A stretch of 64,000 bases of DNA. Source: Bacteroides timonensis (GTDB lineage Bacteria > Bacteroidota > Bacteroidia > Bacteroidales > Bacteroidaceae). The stretch covers positions 1 through 64,000 of the forward strand of contig NZ_CBVI010000033.1 in the NCBI RefSeq assembly GCF_000513195.1, written 5' to 3'. Below the pieces are notes generated by a model. It searched no databases. It was not told the DNA's origin and saw only the letters and a program-made list of their open reading frames with translations. Below are positions 33,460 to 41,748 of this stretch, piece after piece; within the stretch, counting starts at the first letter, position 1; every line of letters begins with the position of its first letter. The position numbers were made by a program, and so were the translations under genes.

Positions 33460-34035
33460 TTATAACATCTGTAAGTCCTGATACATAATGCGGTAGGCTG
33501 CTGCTTTTTTTTCTAAAGCAAGCGGATAAGCGCGCGAAGAAGAGGGCATCCGATAGAGTCGCATAGGTCTGCCATCAAAAACAAACTCTGTAAAATCTCC
33601 CACTTTCGGCTTTTCAAGAGAGAACTGTTCGCATAAAGTTTCCGTTGCTTTCTCACCTGTAGTAACTATGGCTTTACATTCCGGTAAGCGACGGAGCATG
33701 TCCTCAATATCCGTAGGTTCTACAACTTCCAGAAATTTGTCGGATGCATTGTCCTGCAACCGTCGTATGGCGGTAGCTGTATCAAATAGGGCAATGCCTT
33801 TTTTTTGCAGGAAAGGGATAATGCGATCTTTGTCGAAAGCTTTTGCAGCTTCGTTCAGAAAATGGTTCTTATCATTGAAGAACAGGAGTCCTACAATCCG
33901 CCACATATCATTGTTCCAGTTCGGATAATAAAACTCCATCGACCACCTTTTCTTTTGAGGTGGAAAACTTCCCAGCATCAGCAAACGGGCGTTAGCAGGA
34001 AGAAAGGGTTCTAAAGGGTGCCGTTCGATTTGCAT
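33460..34035 (-). CDS. uracil-DNA glycosylase superfamily protein
   Basis: This 191-aa protein contains LLMLGSFPPQKKRWSMEFYY followed by PNWNNDMWRIVGLLFF, a version of motif 1 of the mismatch/hypoxanthine-type UDG families, and MPSSSRAYPL near the C-terminus, which matches motif 2. It probably removes a damaged or mismatched base (uracil, hypoxanthine or thymine) from DNA. The exact base cannot be told from sequence. It is monocistronic, 108 bp from the KamA-like gene on the same strand. Confidence 0.75.
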   Translation of the reverse strand: MQIERHPLEPFLPANARLLMLGSFPPQKKRWSMEFYYPNWNNDMWRIVGLLFFNDKNHFLNEAAKAFDKDRIIPFLQKKGIALFDTATAIRRLQDNASDKFLEVVEPTDIEDMLRRLPECKAIVTTGEKATETLCEQFSLEKPKVGDFTEFVFDGRPMRLYRMPSSSRAYPLALEKKAAAYRIMYQDLQML

Positions 34036-34143
34036 ACTTACTATTTTTAAGATAAAAAATGTCTGAAAAGCCCGGAATATGATTCAGACTTCTCAGACGA
34101 CTCTGTGATTTTCTTATGCAAAAGTATAGATTATTTCCGGAAG

Positions 34144-36237
34144 TTACTCTGCTATTTCCAGATTACTCATTTTTTCTGTGATGCGGAAAGGGAAGTCCGG
34201 ATATTCGTACAGGCTGAACCGTGATTCGGTTTTGCCTTCCGTATAATTCCAAATACTTGCGTAGTCTTCCACATCTTCTCCCATGGCGCGTAGTTGGCGC
34301 AGGTAGGCGGCTATGGACTTATTCTCTACGATATAGACTTGTCCGAGTTGATTGATTATCGGGCTGTGGCGACGTGTTCCGTCGTGGTCGAAACGAAGGA
34401 TGCGCTTTCCGTCTTCAGTCATTCCTACCAGATTGAACGTCATGCTCTTGCCAATGGCGGGCAGGTTTAACACGCTGCGGTCTGTGGCAAGAAACGGAAG
34501 ATGATGTATCTTCAGGAAGTGGCGGATACAGGATGTAGGATCAAGTGCGGTTTCGAGCGATGCAGACAGGTTGAAGGCATCTTCTTTATTTAGTTTGCCG
34601 AAACGCTTTTCTTCTTGCTGTTCCTGCATGGAACGGCTGTTTGGTGTAAAGACTGCGTTGTTTTCTTCGAAACCTTTTACGGAGAATGTATAGTAACAGA
34701 CAACTCCCAGTTCATTAAGTACCTGGCGTAGGCGAGTGGTATGTCCCCGACGTGAGGCAGCTACGTTATACACAAGTTGGTTGGTAATCAGCCAGCCTGC
34801 CGATAATAATTTACGTATGCCTTCTTCTGCCTCGGGAGTAACCTCCAGTGGCGTTTGGAAATGCGTTTGAATAATGAACTGGCGGATACCGATGACGGAT
34901 GCTTTCTCCTTGAAAGTTCGCAGAATTTCTACCAATTCATTGTTGATACGCATTGGCAGATAAGCTGGCAAACGCGATCCGAGGCGGATACGCTGTAATT
35001 CGGCATACTTTTCTCCTTCCGGGCGTTCCTGATTGGCTTTCCGTTTACGGGCAGCCATACGGTAAACGGCTTCCAAAATTGTGTTCAGCGTCTTGTTCTG
35101 ACTCATGAGGGCATCTCCGCCTGTGATGAGGATGTCACGCAATTGGGTATCTTCCTCGAAGTAAGTCATCAGACGGCGTAATTTCTTCTCCCATGTTTCT
35201 TTAGGACGCAGGGAGTCAAACTCAAAATTGAGTCGTTTGCTCTGGAAGTCATACATGCGCTGGCAGGAAGCACAAAGCCCGCCACAAGCGCGTCCCATAG
35301 TGTCGGGAATGAGGATGGCTACTTCCGGATAACGACGGTGGATATTGTGACCATCAGGCAGGAGCCAGCCGGCTGCATTGGGTTTTCCGGCTTCTATTAT
35401 GTCTTCACGTTCCCAAGCGCGGATTTGCCCGTAAGTTTCCACCAGTTGCGGGGAGTAGAGGATGTAGCTGCGCAGAGATTCATCGTTGTATCCTGTGCTG
35501 CCGGGATTTAACAAGTGCAGGTAGTAAGGCGTAACGAAGAAAGGCATTCCTTTCTTGCGGGCACGAGATAACAGATACATGGTTTCAGCAGAAAGTGAAT
35601 TACCCAGAAAGCGATTCAGTTCCGCAGGGCTTTTGGCAGCCATGGCCAGATGGAAACGGAAGTCGTTCCACCATTCGCTGACGAGACGGTATTTCTCTTC
35701 GTAGCTGATGCCCTCTTCAAAATGGAAGCGGGAAACAGCGGTACGGTGCTCTATCTTTTGTATCAATGCGTGCAAAATACGTTCTTTATTTTTTGTGCGG
35801 ATCAGTTGCACGTCTTCAGTCAGTCCGCTGGGCCAGCGCTCGGTCCACGCTTTGACGCGTTGGGGTGCCGGGAGGGGGGCAATAGGATGCTGTAAACGTT
35901 TGAATTGCTGGAAAATATCCAGGAACATGTCTGTTTCCACATCTTCTTCCAGGTTTCCGGTAAGAAACGCGTATAGAAGTGACAGGGTAGAAACAATCAT
36001 TTGTTCATCGGTAGAAAGTTCATGGACTTCCCGGCCGTCATATTCAATCAGAAGTCGAATTTGCCTGACAACTTCACTTTCCGTATCAGCCTGATTGGTA
36101 ATGAATTCCGAAATGCCTTGCTTGAAGCTTTCCGTACCGTCGCTCTGTTCGGCGATGCGTACAATTTCGGGAAGTTCATTTCGATAAAGTTGCTTCAACT
36201 GGGATAAAGTGAGTGCAAGCATTTTCTTTTGTTTCAT
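34144..36237 (-). CDS. KamA-family radical SAM protein
   Basis: This 697-aa protein has Cys318, Cys322 and Cys325 in RACGGLCASCQRMYDF, the CxxxCxxC iron-sulfur motif, and ITGGDALM with RLGSRLPAYLP as in lysine 2,3-aminomutases. A 300-residue N-terminal helical extension precedes the core, and there is a C-terminal extension. Classical KamA (about 420 aa) shifts the amino group of lysine using SAM and PLP; in this longer form the PLP lysine cannot be assigned by eye, so the reaction is unknown. The upstream region carries long repeats. Confidence 0.85.
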   Translation of the reverse strand: MKQKKMLALTLSQLKQLYRNELPEIVRIAEQSDGTESFKQGISEFITNQADTESEVVRQIRLLIEYDGREVHELSTDEQMIVSTLSLLYAFLTGNLEEDVETDMFLDIFQQFKRLQHPIAPLPAPQRVKAWTERWPSGLTEDVQLIRTKNKERILHALIQKIEHRTAVSRFHFEEGISYEEKYRLVSEWWNDFRFHLAMAAKSPAELNRFLGNSLSAETMYLLSRARKKGMPFFVTPYYLHLLNPGSTGYNDESLRSYILYSPQLVETYGQIRAWEREDIIEAGKPNAAGWLLPDGHNIHRRYPEVAILIPDTMGRACGGLCASCQRMYDFQSKRLNFEFDSLRPKETWEKKLRRLMTYFEEDTQLRDILITGGDALMSQNKTLNTILEAVYRMAARKRKANQERPEGEKYAELQRIRLGSRLPAYLPMRINNELVEILRTFKEKASVIGIRQFIIQTHFQTPLEVTPEAEEGIRKLLSAGWLITNQLVYNVAASRRGHTTRLRQVLNELGVVCYYTFSVKGFEENNAVFTPNSRSMQEQQEEKRFGKLNKEDAFNLSASLETALDPTSCIRHFLKIHHLPFLATDRSVLNLPAIGKSMTFNLVGMTEDGKRILRFDHDGTRRHSPIINQLGQVYIVENKSIAAYLRQLRAMGEDVEDYASIWNYTEGKTESRFSLYEYPDFPFRITEKMSNLEIAE

Positions 36238-36292
36238 AAGCGGTTGTTTTTTAATGATTAATACTGAAATAGTTGCGAGCTGTGAACTGCAA

Positions 36293-36357
36293 GCAATAAA
36301 TTACGAGCTACAAATTACGAGCTACGAGTTACAAATTATAAGCTACAGATAACTCTA
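36293..36357. repeat. 14-nt tandem words (AAATTACGAGCTAC family)
   Basis: The words ATTACGAGCTAC (from 36300), ATTACGAGCTAC (from 36314) and ATTATAAGCTAC (from 36335) repeat with one shortened GAGTTAC word between. Complementary words (GTAGCTTGTAGCCTGTAGC) occur at about 36701-36719, on the other side of the central palindrome, so this may be a further outer shell. Confidence 0.55.
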
Positions 36358-36359
36358 AT

Positions 36360-36544
36360 AGCCTGAAAGGCTTCCATTATATAGCGTAGGGCATCGCCCT
36401 ACGTAAATAGTATATATTTCTCAATAAGCCCTGAAAGGGCGAAATCGAGTTAGTTGCCTTTATTTCGCCCTTTCAGGGCTCAGAGGCAGGTAATTCAATC
36501 CGTAGGGCGATGCCCTACGCTATATAATGAAAGCCTTTCAGGCT
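36360..36544. repeat. nested inverted repeat with 44-bp outer arms
   Basis: Outer arms 36360-36403 and 36501-36544 match at 43 of 44 positions; inner arms 36427-36445 and 36462-36480 match at 19 of 19. Each outer arm contains smaller palindromes (AGCCTGAAAGGCT and CGTAGGGCATCGCCCTACG), so several folds are possible. It lies upstream of the KamA gene in a 667-bp gap (36238-36904) without genes. Confidence 0.92.
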
Positions 36545-36571
36545 GCCTGACTTATTGAGCCTAAATCAAGC

Positions 36572-36639
36572 TATTTGAATTATCAAATCTTCTGAATTAT
36601 GAAATCTTCTGAATAATCAGATTACTTGAACTAATAGGT
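36572..36639. repeat. 17-nt tandem array, four units
   Basis: Units start at 36572, 36589, 36606 and 36623. CTTCTGAATTATGAAAT and CTTCTGAATAATCAGAT are the middle two; the outer ones share TTGAA in register. A further TTTGAACTATCAAC follows out of register by two bases. Confidence 0.6.
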
Positions 36640-36812
36640 TTTGAACTATCAACTTATCAGAGTTTTTAAACTTACCCAGTGCAATAGTTTGTCACTGGTA
36701 GCTTGTAGCCTGTAGCTTAGCGGGCAAAGCCCGCTGCGTCTTACAACAATCTCTTTACATAAAGTGTTGTTGCTCCTTCGAACAAAGAAGTTGCATAAAA
36801 ATAACAAAAAAA

Positions 36813-36833
36813 GGCGAGAAATCATTTCTCGCC
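36813..36833 (-). terminator. terminator stem-loop
   Basis: GGCGAGAAAT pairs with ATTTCTCGCC (36824-36833). On the minus strand it is followed by a run of T, 70 nt after the stop of the unknown protein gene at 36905. Confidence 0.75.
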
Positions 36834-36904
36834 CTTTCTATTGATCGTTTCTTTAGAAAACTTTTTCTTTTGATAACAGTTTTTGTCTGGTAGATATTTC
36901 AAGC

Positions 36905-37531
36905 TTATTTCTCTTCCGTGGCTTTGTTTTTTGGTTCTTTTTTAGCCAGTAACACAACGTTGTACACGTATTCTGTCATCCATTGCTCGGAGTATCCCAG
37001 ACGCTCTTTGTATTGGCGGACTGCCATAGCCGTCTTATGTACATCGTCCTTTTTCCATACGGTTTTGGTGCAGACGTCATGTACGGTCTTTTCGGTCATA
37101 CTGCGCAGTGCACCTTTAAAAACAGAGGGCACGCGAAACTTCCATTGCATCAAGTTACCCATCAACATCATCAGGTCTTGTGAGAAGCCTTGATACATAA
37201 ACAAGTATGCCTGCACATCATTCTGCGTGCGGCAATGCTTCTTTACGGAAGCGTCGATTTCCTTGAAGAAGTTTTCACTCAGTCCATAGTCCTGCATCAG
37301 CATTTTGCGTGAAGCGGTCTTTTCGGCTTGTCCCAGTCGTCCGCCCTGAGTCGGTATTTTGAACAGGCGTTTGAAGTTGGCTACATCCGGCACGAAACGA
37401 ATGTTCGTAATGCCTAGATTAGCGGCAATTACGGACTGGAAATAAACGCGTGTCAGTGACACGAAATCTTCCACGTTTTTGGAGGAAGTACCCTCGGAAT
37501 TCTTTTTAAATAGTTTGGCAAATATACCCAT
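36905..37531 (-). CDS. conserved hypothetical protein (208 aa)
   Basis: I do not recognise a family. The protein starts MGIFAKLFKKNSEG, has no signal peptide or membrane helix, and is mainly helical and basic, with two Cys and a charged C-terminus (AKKEPKNKATEEK). A -7 box TACTTTTG (minus strand, 37592-37585) gives a leader of about 47 nt, and this promoter lies between two inverted repeat arms (37544-37566 and 37616-37647). A terminator follows at 36813. The unit is a single-gene transcript. Confidence 0.75.
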   Translation of the reverse strand: MGIFAKLFKKNSEGTSSKNVEDFVSLTRVYFQSVIAANLGITNIRFVPDVANFKRLFKIPTQGGRLGQAEKTASRKMLMQDYGLSENFFKEIDASVKKHCRTQNDVQAYLFMYQGFSQDLMMLMGNLMQWKFRVPSVFKGALRSMTEKTVHDVCTKTVWKKDDVHKTAMAVRQYKERLGYSEQWMTEYVYNVVLLAKKEPKNKATEEK

Positions 37532-37543
37532 CTTATTTATGTT

Positions 37544-37647
37544 TTATGATTTATGATTTATAATTGCCGGGGCAATTGCGATTGCAAAAGTACGAAATAA
37601 GTTGATTTACACCAACAATTGTATAAATCATAATTTATAAATCATAA
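37544..37647. repeat. AT-rich inverted repeat enclosing a promoter
   Basis: Left arm 37544-37566 and right arm 37616-37647 are complementary with one 5-nt insertion and one smaller gap; both are built from the word TTATGATT. A smaller palindrome AATTGCCGGGGCAATT lies at 37562-37577 and the -7 box of the downstream gene at 37585-37592. Confidence 0.65.
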
Positions 37648-37652
37648 ATCTC

Positions 37653-39044
37653 TTACCAGCACTCTATGTCATTTTCTACCTCTTTGAGGCGGTCTTTCGT
37701 GAAAACAGGGTCTTTGATACCCGCCCGTTTCTGTGCACGGTAGTCTTCCAGCAGTTTGAAAGCGTATTTACCGAGCAGGCTGATGGCAATCAGGTTACAG
37801 AGTGCCATCAATCCCATGGTGACATCTGCCAGGCTCCAGGCCACATCCAGTGCAGCGAGTGCACCAAATAGCACCATGCCACCTACCAGAATACGGTAGA
37901 TGTTCAATATCCATTTCTTACGGGTAAGATAACGTACATTGGCTTCTCCATAATAATAATTACCCAGAATGCTGCTGAAGGCGAAGAAGAACAAAGCAAT
38001 AGCAATAAAAATACTTCCTGCCGAGCCAATTTCGTTCGTCAGCGCCTGTTGCGTAAGTTGTACTCCGTTGGTAGAGCCGTCCAGTGGCGCACCACTGAAA
38101 AGTATAATGAATGCGGTGCAGGTACATATAATTAATGTATCGGTGAAAACGCCCAAGGTCTGTATCAGCCCCTGCTTTACGGGATGTGTGACGTGTGCGG
38201 TGGCTGCCACATTGGGAGCGGAACCCATCCCTGCCTCATTGCTGAACAATCCCCGCTTGATGCCTTGCATCAATGCAATACCTACGCCACCACCCAATGC
38301 CTGTTGCCAGCCGAAGGCATGGCTGACGATGAGTTTGATAACGGCAGGAAGTTCGGTGATATTGATAGCTACAATAATCAGTGCCAAAGCAATATACCCC
38401 AATGCCATAATGGGAACAATGATGCTGCTCACTTTAGCAATGCGCTGTACACCACCAAAGATAATAAGCAGCGTAGCTATGGTAATAACCCCTCCTACAA
38501 TGGCGTGGTCGAAACCGAACGCATGTTCAAAAGCTGCGCACAGTGTGTTGCTTTGCACGGAGTTGAAGGCGAAGCCGAAAGTTATCGTAATGAGTACGGC
38601 AAACACGGTACCCATCCACGGTTGTTTCAATCCTTTCCGCATATAGTAGGCGGGACCGCCAATGAAGGAGTCTTTGCCTTTCACCTTATATAATTGTGCC
38701 AATGTGGACTCTACGAATGAACTGGCAGCACCAAACAGGGCAATGACCCACATCCAGAACACCGCTCCCGGTCCGCCTACAGCGATGGCAGTGGCTACAC
38801 CTGCCAGATTGCCTGTACCTACGCGGCTGGCAATGGAGATGGCAAATGCCTGAAATGAAGAAATATGCTTTTCACCTGGCTTGCCGTTTGTTCCTGCTGA
38901 GTTACCCAGTAAACGTACCATTTCACCTATCATGCGGAACTGTACGAAGCGGGTTTTCAGCGTGAACCAAAAGGCACATCCCAAAAGCAGAGCGATAAGA
39001 ATATAGGTCCAGAGAATATCGTTGATTGAATTGATTATATTCAT
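37653..39044 (-). CDS. sodium:alanine symporter (AGCS family)
   Basis: This 463-aa protein has about ten membrane helices and the family signatures FQAFAISIASRVGTGNLAGV, GGPGAVFWMW, GGPAYYMRKGL and GIKRGLFSNEAGMGSAPN. AGCS proteins take up alanine or glycine with Na+. The C-terminus is soluble and charged. It is monocistronic; a 22-nt array lies upstream (39166-39253). Confidence 0.93.
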   Translation of the reverse strand: MNIINSINDILWTYILIALLLGCAFWFTLKTRFVQFRMIGEMVRLLGNSAGTNGKPGEKHISSFQAFAISIASRVGTGNLAGVATAIAVGGPGAVFWMWVIALFGAASSFVESTLAQLYKVKGKDSFIGGPAYYMRKGLKQPWMGTVFAVLITITFGFAFNSVQSNTLCAAFEHAFGFDHAIVGGVITIATLLIIFGGVQRIAKVSSIIVPIMALGYIALALIIVAINITELPAVIKLIVSHAFGWQQALGGGVGIALMQGIKRGLFSNEAGMGSAPNVAATAHVTHPVKQGLIQTLGVFTDTLIICTCTAFIILFSGAPLDGSTNGVQLTQQALTNEIGSAGSIFIAIALFFFAFSSILGNYYYGEANVRYLTRKKWILNIYRILVGGMVLFGALAALDVAWSLADVTMGLMALCNLIAISLLGKYAFKLLEDYRAQKRAGIKDPVFTKDRLKEVENDIECW

Positions 39045-39165
39045 GCTATATTGTTTTATATTTACTTGTTTAATGATAAACAGTCGGTTCTTCTGTCTGA
39101 ATTTATGATTCTAAGGATTACAAAAGATGCGCTTATAACTGGTTGATTGTAAGTATGTTATATTG

Positions 39166-39253
39166 AGGCTGTCTCAAGTAACGACTGAGGTACCCTAAGG
39201 TAACGACAGAGGCACCCTCAAGTAACGACAGAGATACCCTAAGGTAACGACTG
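39166..39253. repeat. 22-nt tandem array, four units (minus orientation)
   Basis: Read on the minus strand, units start at 39253, 39231, 39209 and 39187: CAGTCGTTACCTTAGGGTAT, then CTGTCGTTAC... twice and CAGTCGTTAC.... They add up to exactly 88 nt. The core C(A/T)GTCGTTA is the same as in the array at 57586-57695, which lies on the opposite strand. Confidence 0.9.
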
Positions 39254-39329
39254 TGTCCGGCTCCTCTTTTCTGTAAATAACTTTCTGCTCATCCCCAAGA
39301 AATAAAAGTCAGGATTGAGGAATAATCAT

Positions 39330-39971
39330 TTACTTTAACCTGAAGTGAAACTTATGCCCTTCAAATACCGGTTCTACAATATCAAACCGGATGAACTTGG
39401 CAAGTAGATGTTCCGCTGCGCGTCGGGAAAGGCGTGCCAGCCTGCAATACCTGTTCAGTGACAGACTGTCATTTTCTTCCAACAAGTCAAGCAACAACTG
39501 TTCGCGCTCAGTATAAGTTATCAGTTCTCCCCGCGGACTGCCACTTTGCTGCCATACACGCAGATGCACCGGTGTGGCAAGTATATTCTCATCCTTGATG
39601 CGCAGATAAGCCAATGGTTTTCCTGTTTCATCCTTGGCATATACGGGTTTTTGCAGACTTTCCTCAATCTGCACTACCAGCACGCTGCGTCCTTCCGCCT
39701 GAAAGGTCTGCATGGTATAATTCACTTCCGGCTGACAGTACATTTGCGCTGCCGCCTCTATCATATATTGTTCCTCATCGGAGCGTACTCCGGCGATCTT
39801 TCCGTTATCTTTAACTCCGATCAGCAGCCGCCCGCCGTCTGTATTGGCAAAGGCGGAGAGCGTTTTTGCGATCTTACGGGCATCGGAAATCTCAAACTTA
39901 AAGTCCTGCCTTTGGTGTTCGCCTTCGGCTATGAGCATGTGTATGTATTCCGTATCTGTAAGGGTTTTCAT
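39330..39971 (-). CDS. AlbA-type (Schlafen-like) nucleic-acid/ATP-binding domain protein
   Basis: This 213-aa protein starts MKTLTDTEY. The AlbA_2 domain (about 15-130) shows EGEHQRQDFKFEI, ARKIAKTLSAFANTDGGRLL and IGVKDNGKIAGV. The C-terminal part (about 145-213) looks like a winged helix. Such proteins are putative regulators. An upstream Met (39989) is rejected because the -7 box TACTTTTG (39984-39977) lies inside that extension; the ATG follows the box after five bases, so the mRNA may be leaderless. Confidence 0.75.
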   Translation of the reverse strand: MKTLTDTEYIHMLIAEGEHQRQDFKFEISDARKIAKTLSAFANTDGGRLLIGVKDNGKIAGVRSDEEQYMIEAAAQMYCQPEVNYTMQTFQAEGRSVLVVQIEESLQKPVYAKDETGKPLAYLRIKDENILATPVHLRVWQQSGSPRGELITYTEREQLLLDLLEENDSLSLNRYCRLARLSRRAAEHLLAKFIRFDIVEPVFEGHKFHFRLK

Positions 39972-39976
39972 GCCTG

Positions 39977-39984
39977 CAAAAGTA
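39977..39984 (-). promoter_or_regulatory. -7 box (TACTTTTG) five bases before ATG
   Basis: On the minus strand TACTTTTG-CAGGC-ATG. It fits a start of transcription at or just before the start codon. No -33 box is evident. Confidence 0.5.
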
Positions 39985-40077
39985 GGCAAAAAAGGCCAGA
40001 GGACGCCTTTTTGCGCAATTTTTGCGGATTATTTCAAAAAAAATATTGTTTTTCTGCATTTATTTCAAGAAAGAGTG

Positions 40078-40085
40078 TATTTTTG
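40078..40085 (+). promoter_or_regulatory. -7 box (TATTTTTG) of the Hc1-like gene
   Basis: The box fits TAnnTTTG and lies 40 nt before the ATG at 40126. Confidence 0.55.
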
Positions 40086-40125
40086 CCAGACATTATTAAC
40101 GAATAATATTAATAAGAAAAGGATT

Positions 40126-40299
40126 ATGAAAGAATTAGTTGAAAAAGTTGCTGAATTGTATGCAGCATTCGAGAAAGATGCAAAGGCTCAGATTGAAAAT
40201 GGTAATAAAGCTGCCGGTACTCGTGCACGTAAGGCTTCTTTGGAAATCGAAAAATCAATGAAAGCATTCCGCAAAGCATCTTTGGAAGCTGCTAAATAA
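40126..40299 (+). CDS. histone H1-like protein Hc1-family (57 aa)
   Basis: The protein begins MKELVEKVAELYAAFEKDAK and contains AAGTRARKASLEIEKSMKAF. It is the small, Lys/Arg/Ala-rich helical protein annotated as histone H1-like Hc1 in Bacteroidetes. It probably binds DNA or RNA non-specifically; the family function is not established. The frame extends upstream to 39844, but the ATG at 40126, preceded by the -7 box at 40078, is the real start. A stem-loop terminator follows at 40324. Confidence 0.88.
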   Translation: MKELVEKVAELYAAFEKDAKAQIENGNKAAGTRARKASLEIEKSMKAFRKASLEAAK

Positions 40300-40323
40300 T
40301 AAGCACGCTTACTGAAAAAATTG

Positions 40324-40355
40324 AAAGACCGTCTCAGGGAGAACGGTCTTTTTTT
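40324..40355 (+). terminator. terminator of the Hc1-like gene
   Basis: AAAGACCGT pairs with ACGGTCTTT and is followed by T7, 25 nt past the stop codon. Confidence 0.9.
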
Positions 40356-40410
40356 GTTTTACAGGTATGAAGACACTCTGAATAGTTCTTTATTATTTAA
40401 CTTCCCATTA

Positions 40411-40442
40411 TTTGTTTCCTTCTCTTCGAATTGCTAATTTTG
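40411..40442 (+). promoter_or_regulatory. promoter of the radical SAM/DUF4130 pair
   Basis: TTTG (40411-40414) and TAATTTTG (40435-40442) are 20 nt apart, 26 nt before the ATG at 40469. Confidence 0.75.
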
Positions 40443-40468
40443 GCCCAATTATAAGTTGTGTAGTGGAT

Positions 40469-41734
40469 ATGAATGAAAACGTCCTCAATAAACTGAAAAT
40501 ACTGGCGGAGTCGGCCAAATATGACGTCTCATGCTCGTCCAGCGGTACCGTGCGTTCCAACAAACCCGGTATGTTGGGTAATACTGTCGGTGGCTGGGGC
40601 ATTTGCCATAGTTTTGCTGAGGACGGACGTTGCATTTCACTGCTGAAGGTGATGTTGACGAACTATTGCATTTACGACTGTGCATATTGCATCAATCGTC
40701 GCTCTAATGATTTGCCGCGTGCTACGCTTTCTGTCGGCGAGTTGGTAGATCTGACGATGGAGTTCTATCGCCGCAATTATATAGAAGGATTATTCCTGAG
40801 CAGTGGTGTGGTGCGGAATCCGGATTATACCATGGAACGCCTGGTGCGCGTGGCAAAAGACTTGCGTACAGTGCATCGTTTCAATGGTTATATCCATTTG
40901 AAAAGTATTCCCGGTGCCAGTCGCGAACTGGTGAACGAAGCAGGTCTGTATGCCGACCGCCTCAGCGTCAATGTAGAAATACCGAAAGAGGAGAATCTGA
41001 AACTTCTTGCCCCGGAGAAAGACCATAAAAGTGTATATGCGCCGATGCGCTATATTCAGCAAGGCGTATTGGAAAGTTCGGAGGAACGGAAGAAACACCG
41101 CCATGCACCACGTTTTGCCCCTGCCGGACAGAGCACGCAAATGATTGTAGGGGCTACGGCGGAAACGGACAAAGATATCCTTTTTCTTTCATCTGCTCTT
41201 TACAAAGGACCTACAATGAGGCGTGTTTATTATTCCGGTTATATCTCTGTGAATACGTATGATACTCGTCTGCCGGCCCTGAAGCAGCCACCGCTGGTGC
41301 GTGAAAACCGCTTGTATCAGGCAGATTGGTTGATGCGCTTCTATCAGTTTAAGGTGGAAGAGATTGTGGATGATGCATATCCTGACCTGGATCTGGAGAT
41401 TGATCCTAAACTGTCGTGGGCCTTACGCCATCCGGAGCAGTTTCCGGTAGATATCAATCAGGCGGATTATGAGATGCTGTTGCGTATTCCGGGTGTCGGA
41501 GTGAAGTCGGCAAGATTGATCGTGGCATCCCGTCGTTTTTCTAAGTTAGGTTTCTATGAGTTGAAGAAGATAGGAGTAGTGATGAAGAAAGCGCAGTATT
41601 TTATTACTTGCCATGAACTCCCTATGAAGACAGTGAATGAAATGACTCCGCAAGCAGTGCGCAGTTTGCTGATAACGAAACCGAACAAAAAGAAAGTGGA
41701 CGAAAGGCAGTTGTTGCTTGATTTCCACGACTAA
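40469..41734 (+). CDS. putative DNA modification/repair radical SAM protein
   Basis: This 421-aa protein starts MNENVLNKLK. Cys67, Cys71 and Cys74 (NYCIYDCAYC) form the radical SAM cluster; an N-terminal CSSSGT segment and GWGICHSFAEDGRC precede it. A helix-hairpin-helix (YEMLLRIPGVGVKSARLI) near residue 330-350 suggests DNA contact. The type is known as a putative DNA modification/repair radical SAM protein and is found beside a DUF4130 protein, as here (next gene, 14 bp later). The lesion it acts on is unknown. An upstream ATG at 40412 is inside the promoter and is rejected. Confidence 0.88.
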   Translation: MNENVLNKLKILAESAKYDVSCSSSGTVRSNKPGMLGNTVGGWGICHSFAEDGRCISLLKVMLTNYCIYDCAYCINRRSNDLPRATLSVGELVDLTMEFYRRNYIEGLFLSSGVVRNPDYTMERLVRVAKDLRTVHRFNGYIHLKSIPGASRELVNEAGLYADRLSVNVEIPKEENLKLLAPEKDHKSVYAPMRYIQQGVLESSEERKKHRHAPRFAPAGQSTQMIVGATAETDKDILFLSSALYKGPTMRRVYYSGYISVNTYDTRLPALKQPPLVRENRLYQADWLMRFYQFKVEEIVDDAYPDLDLEIDPKLSWALRHPEQFPVDINQADYEMLLRIPGVGVKSARLIVASRRFSKLGFYELKKIGVVMKKAQYFITCHELPMKTVNEMTPQAVRSLLITKPNKKKVDERQLLLDFHD

Positions 41735-41748
41735 GAGAGTTCTTTTCC

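Noticed and set aside
37544..37647. Confirmed invertible promoter
   Set aside because: The arms are gapped and AT-rich, the spacer is very short and no invertase gene is near; kept only as a hypothesis.
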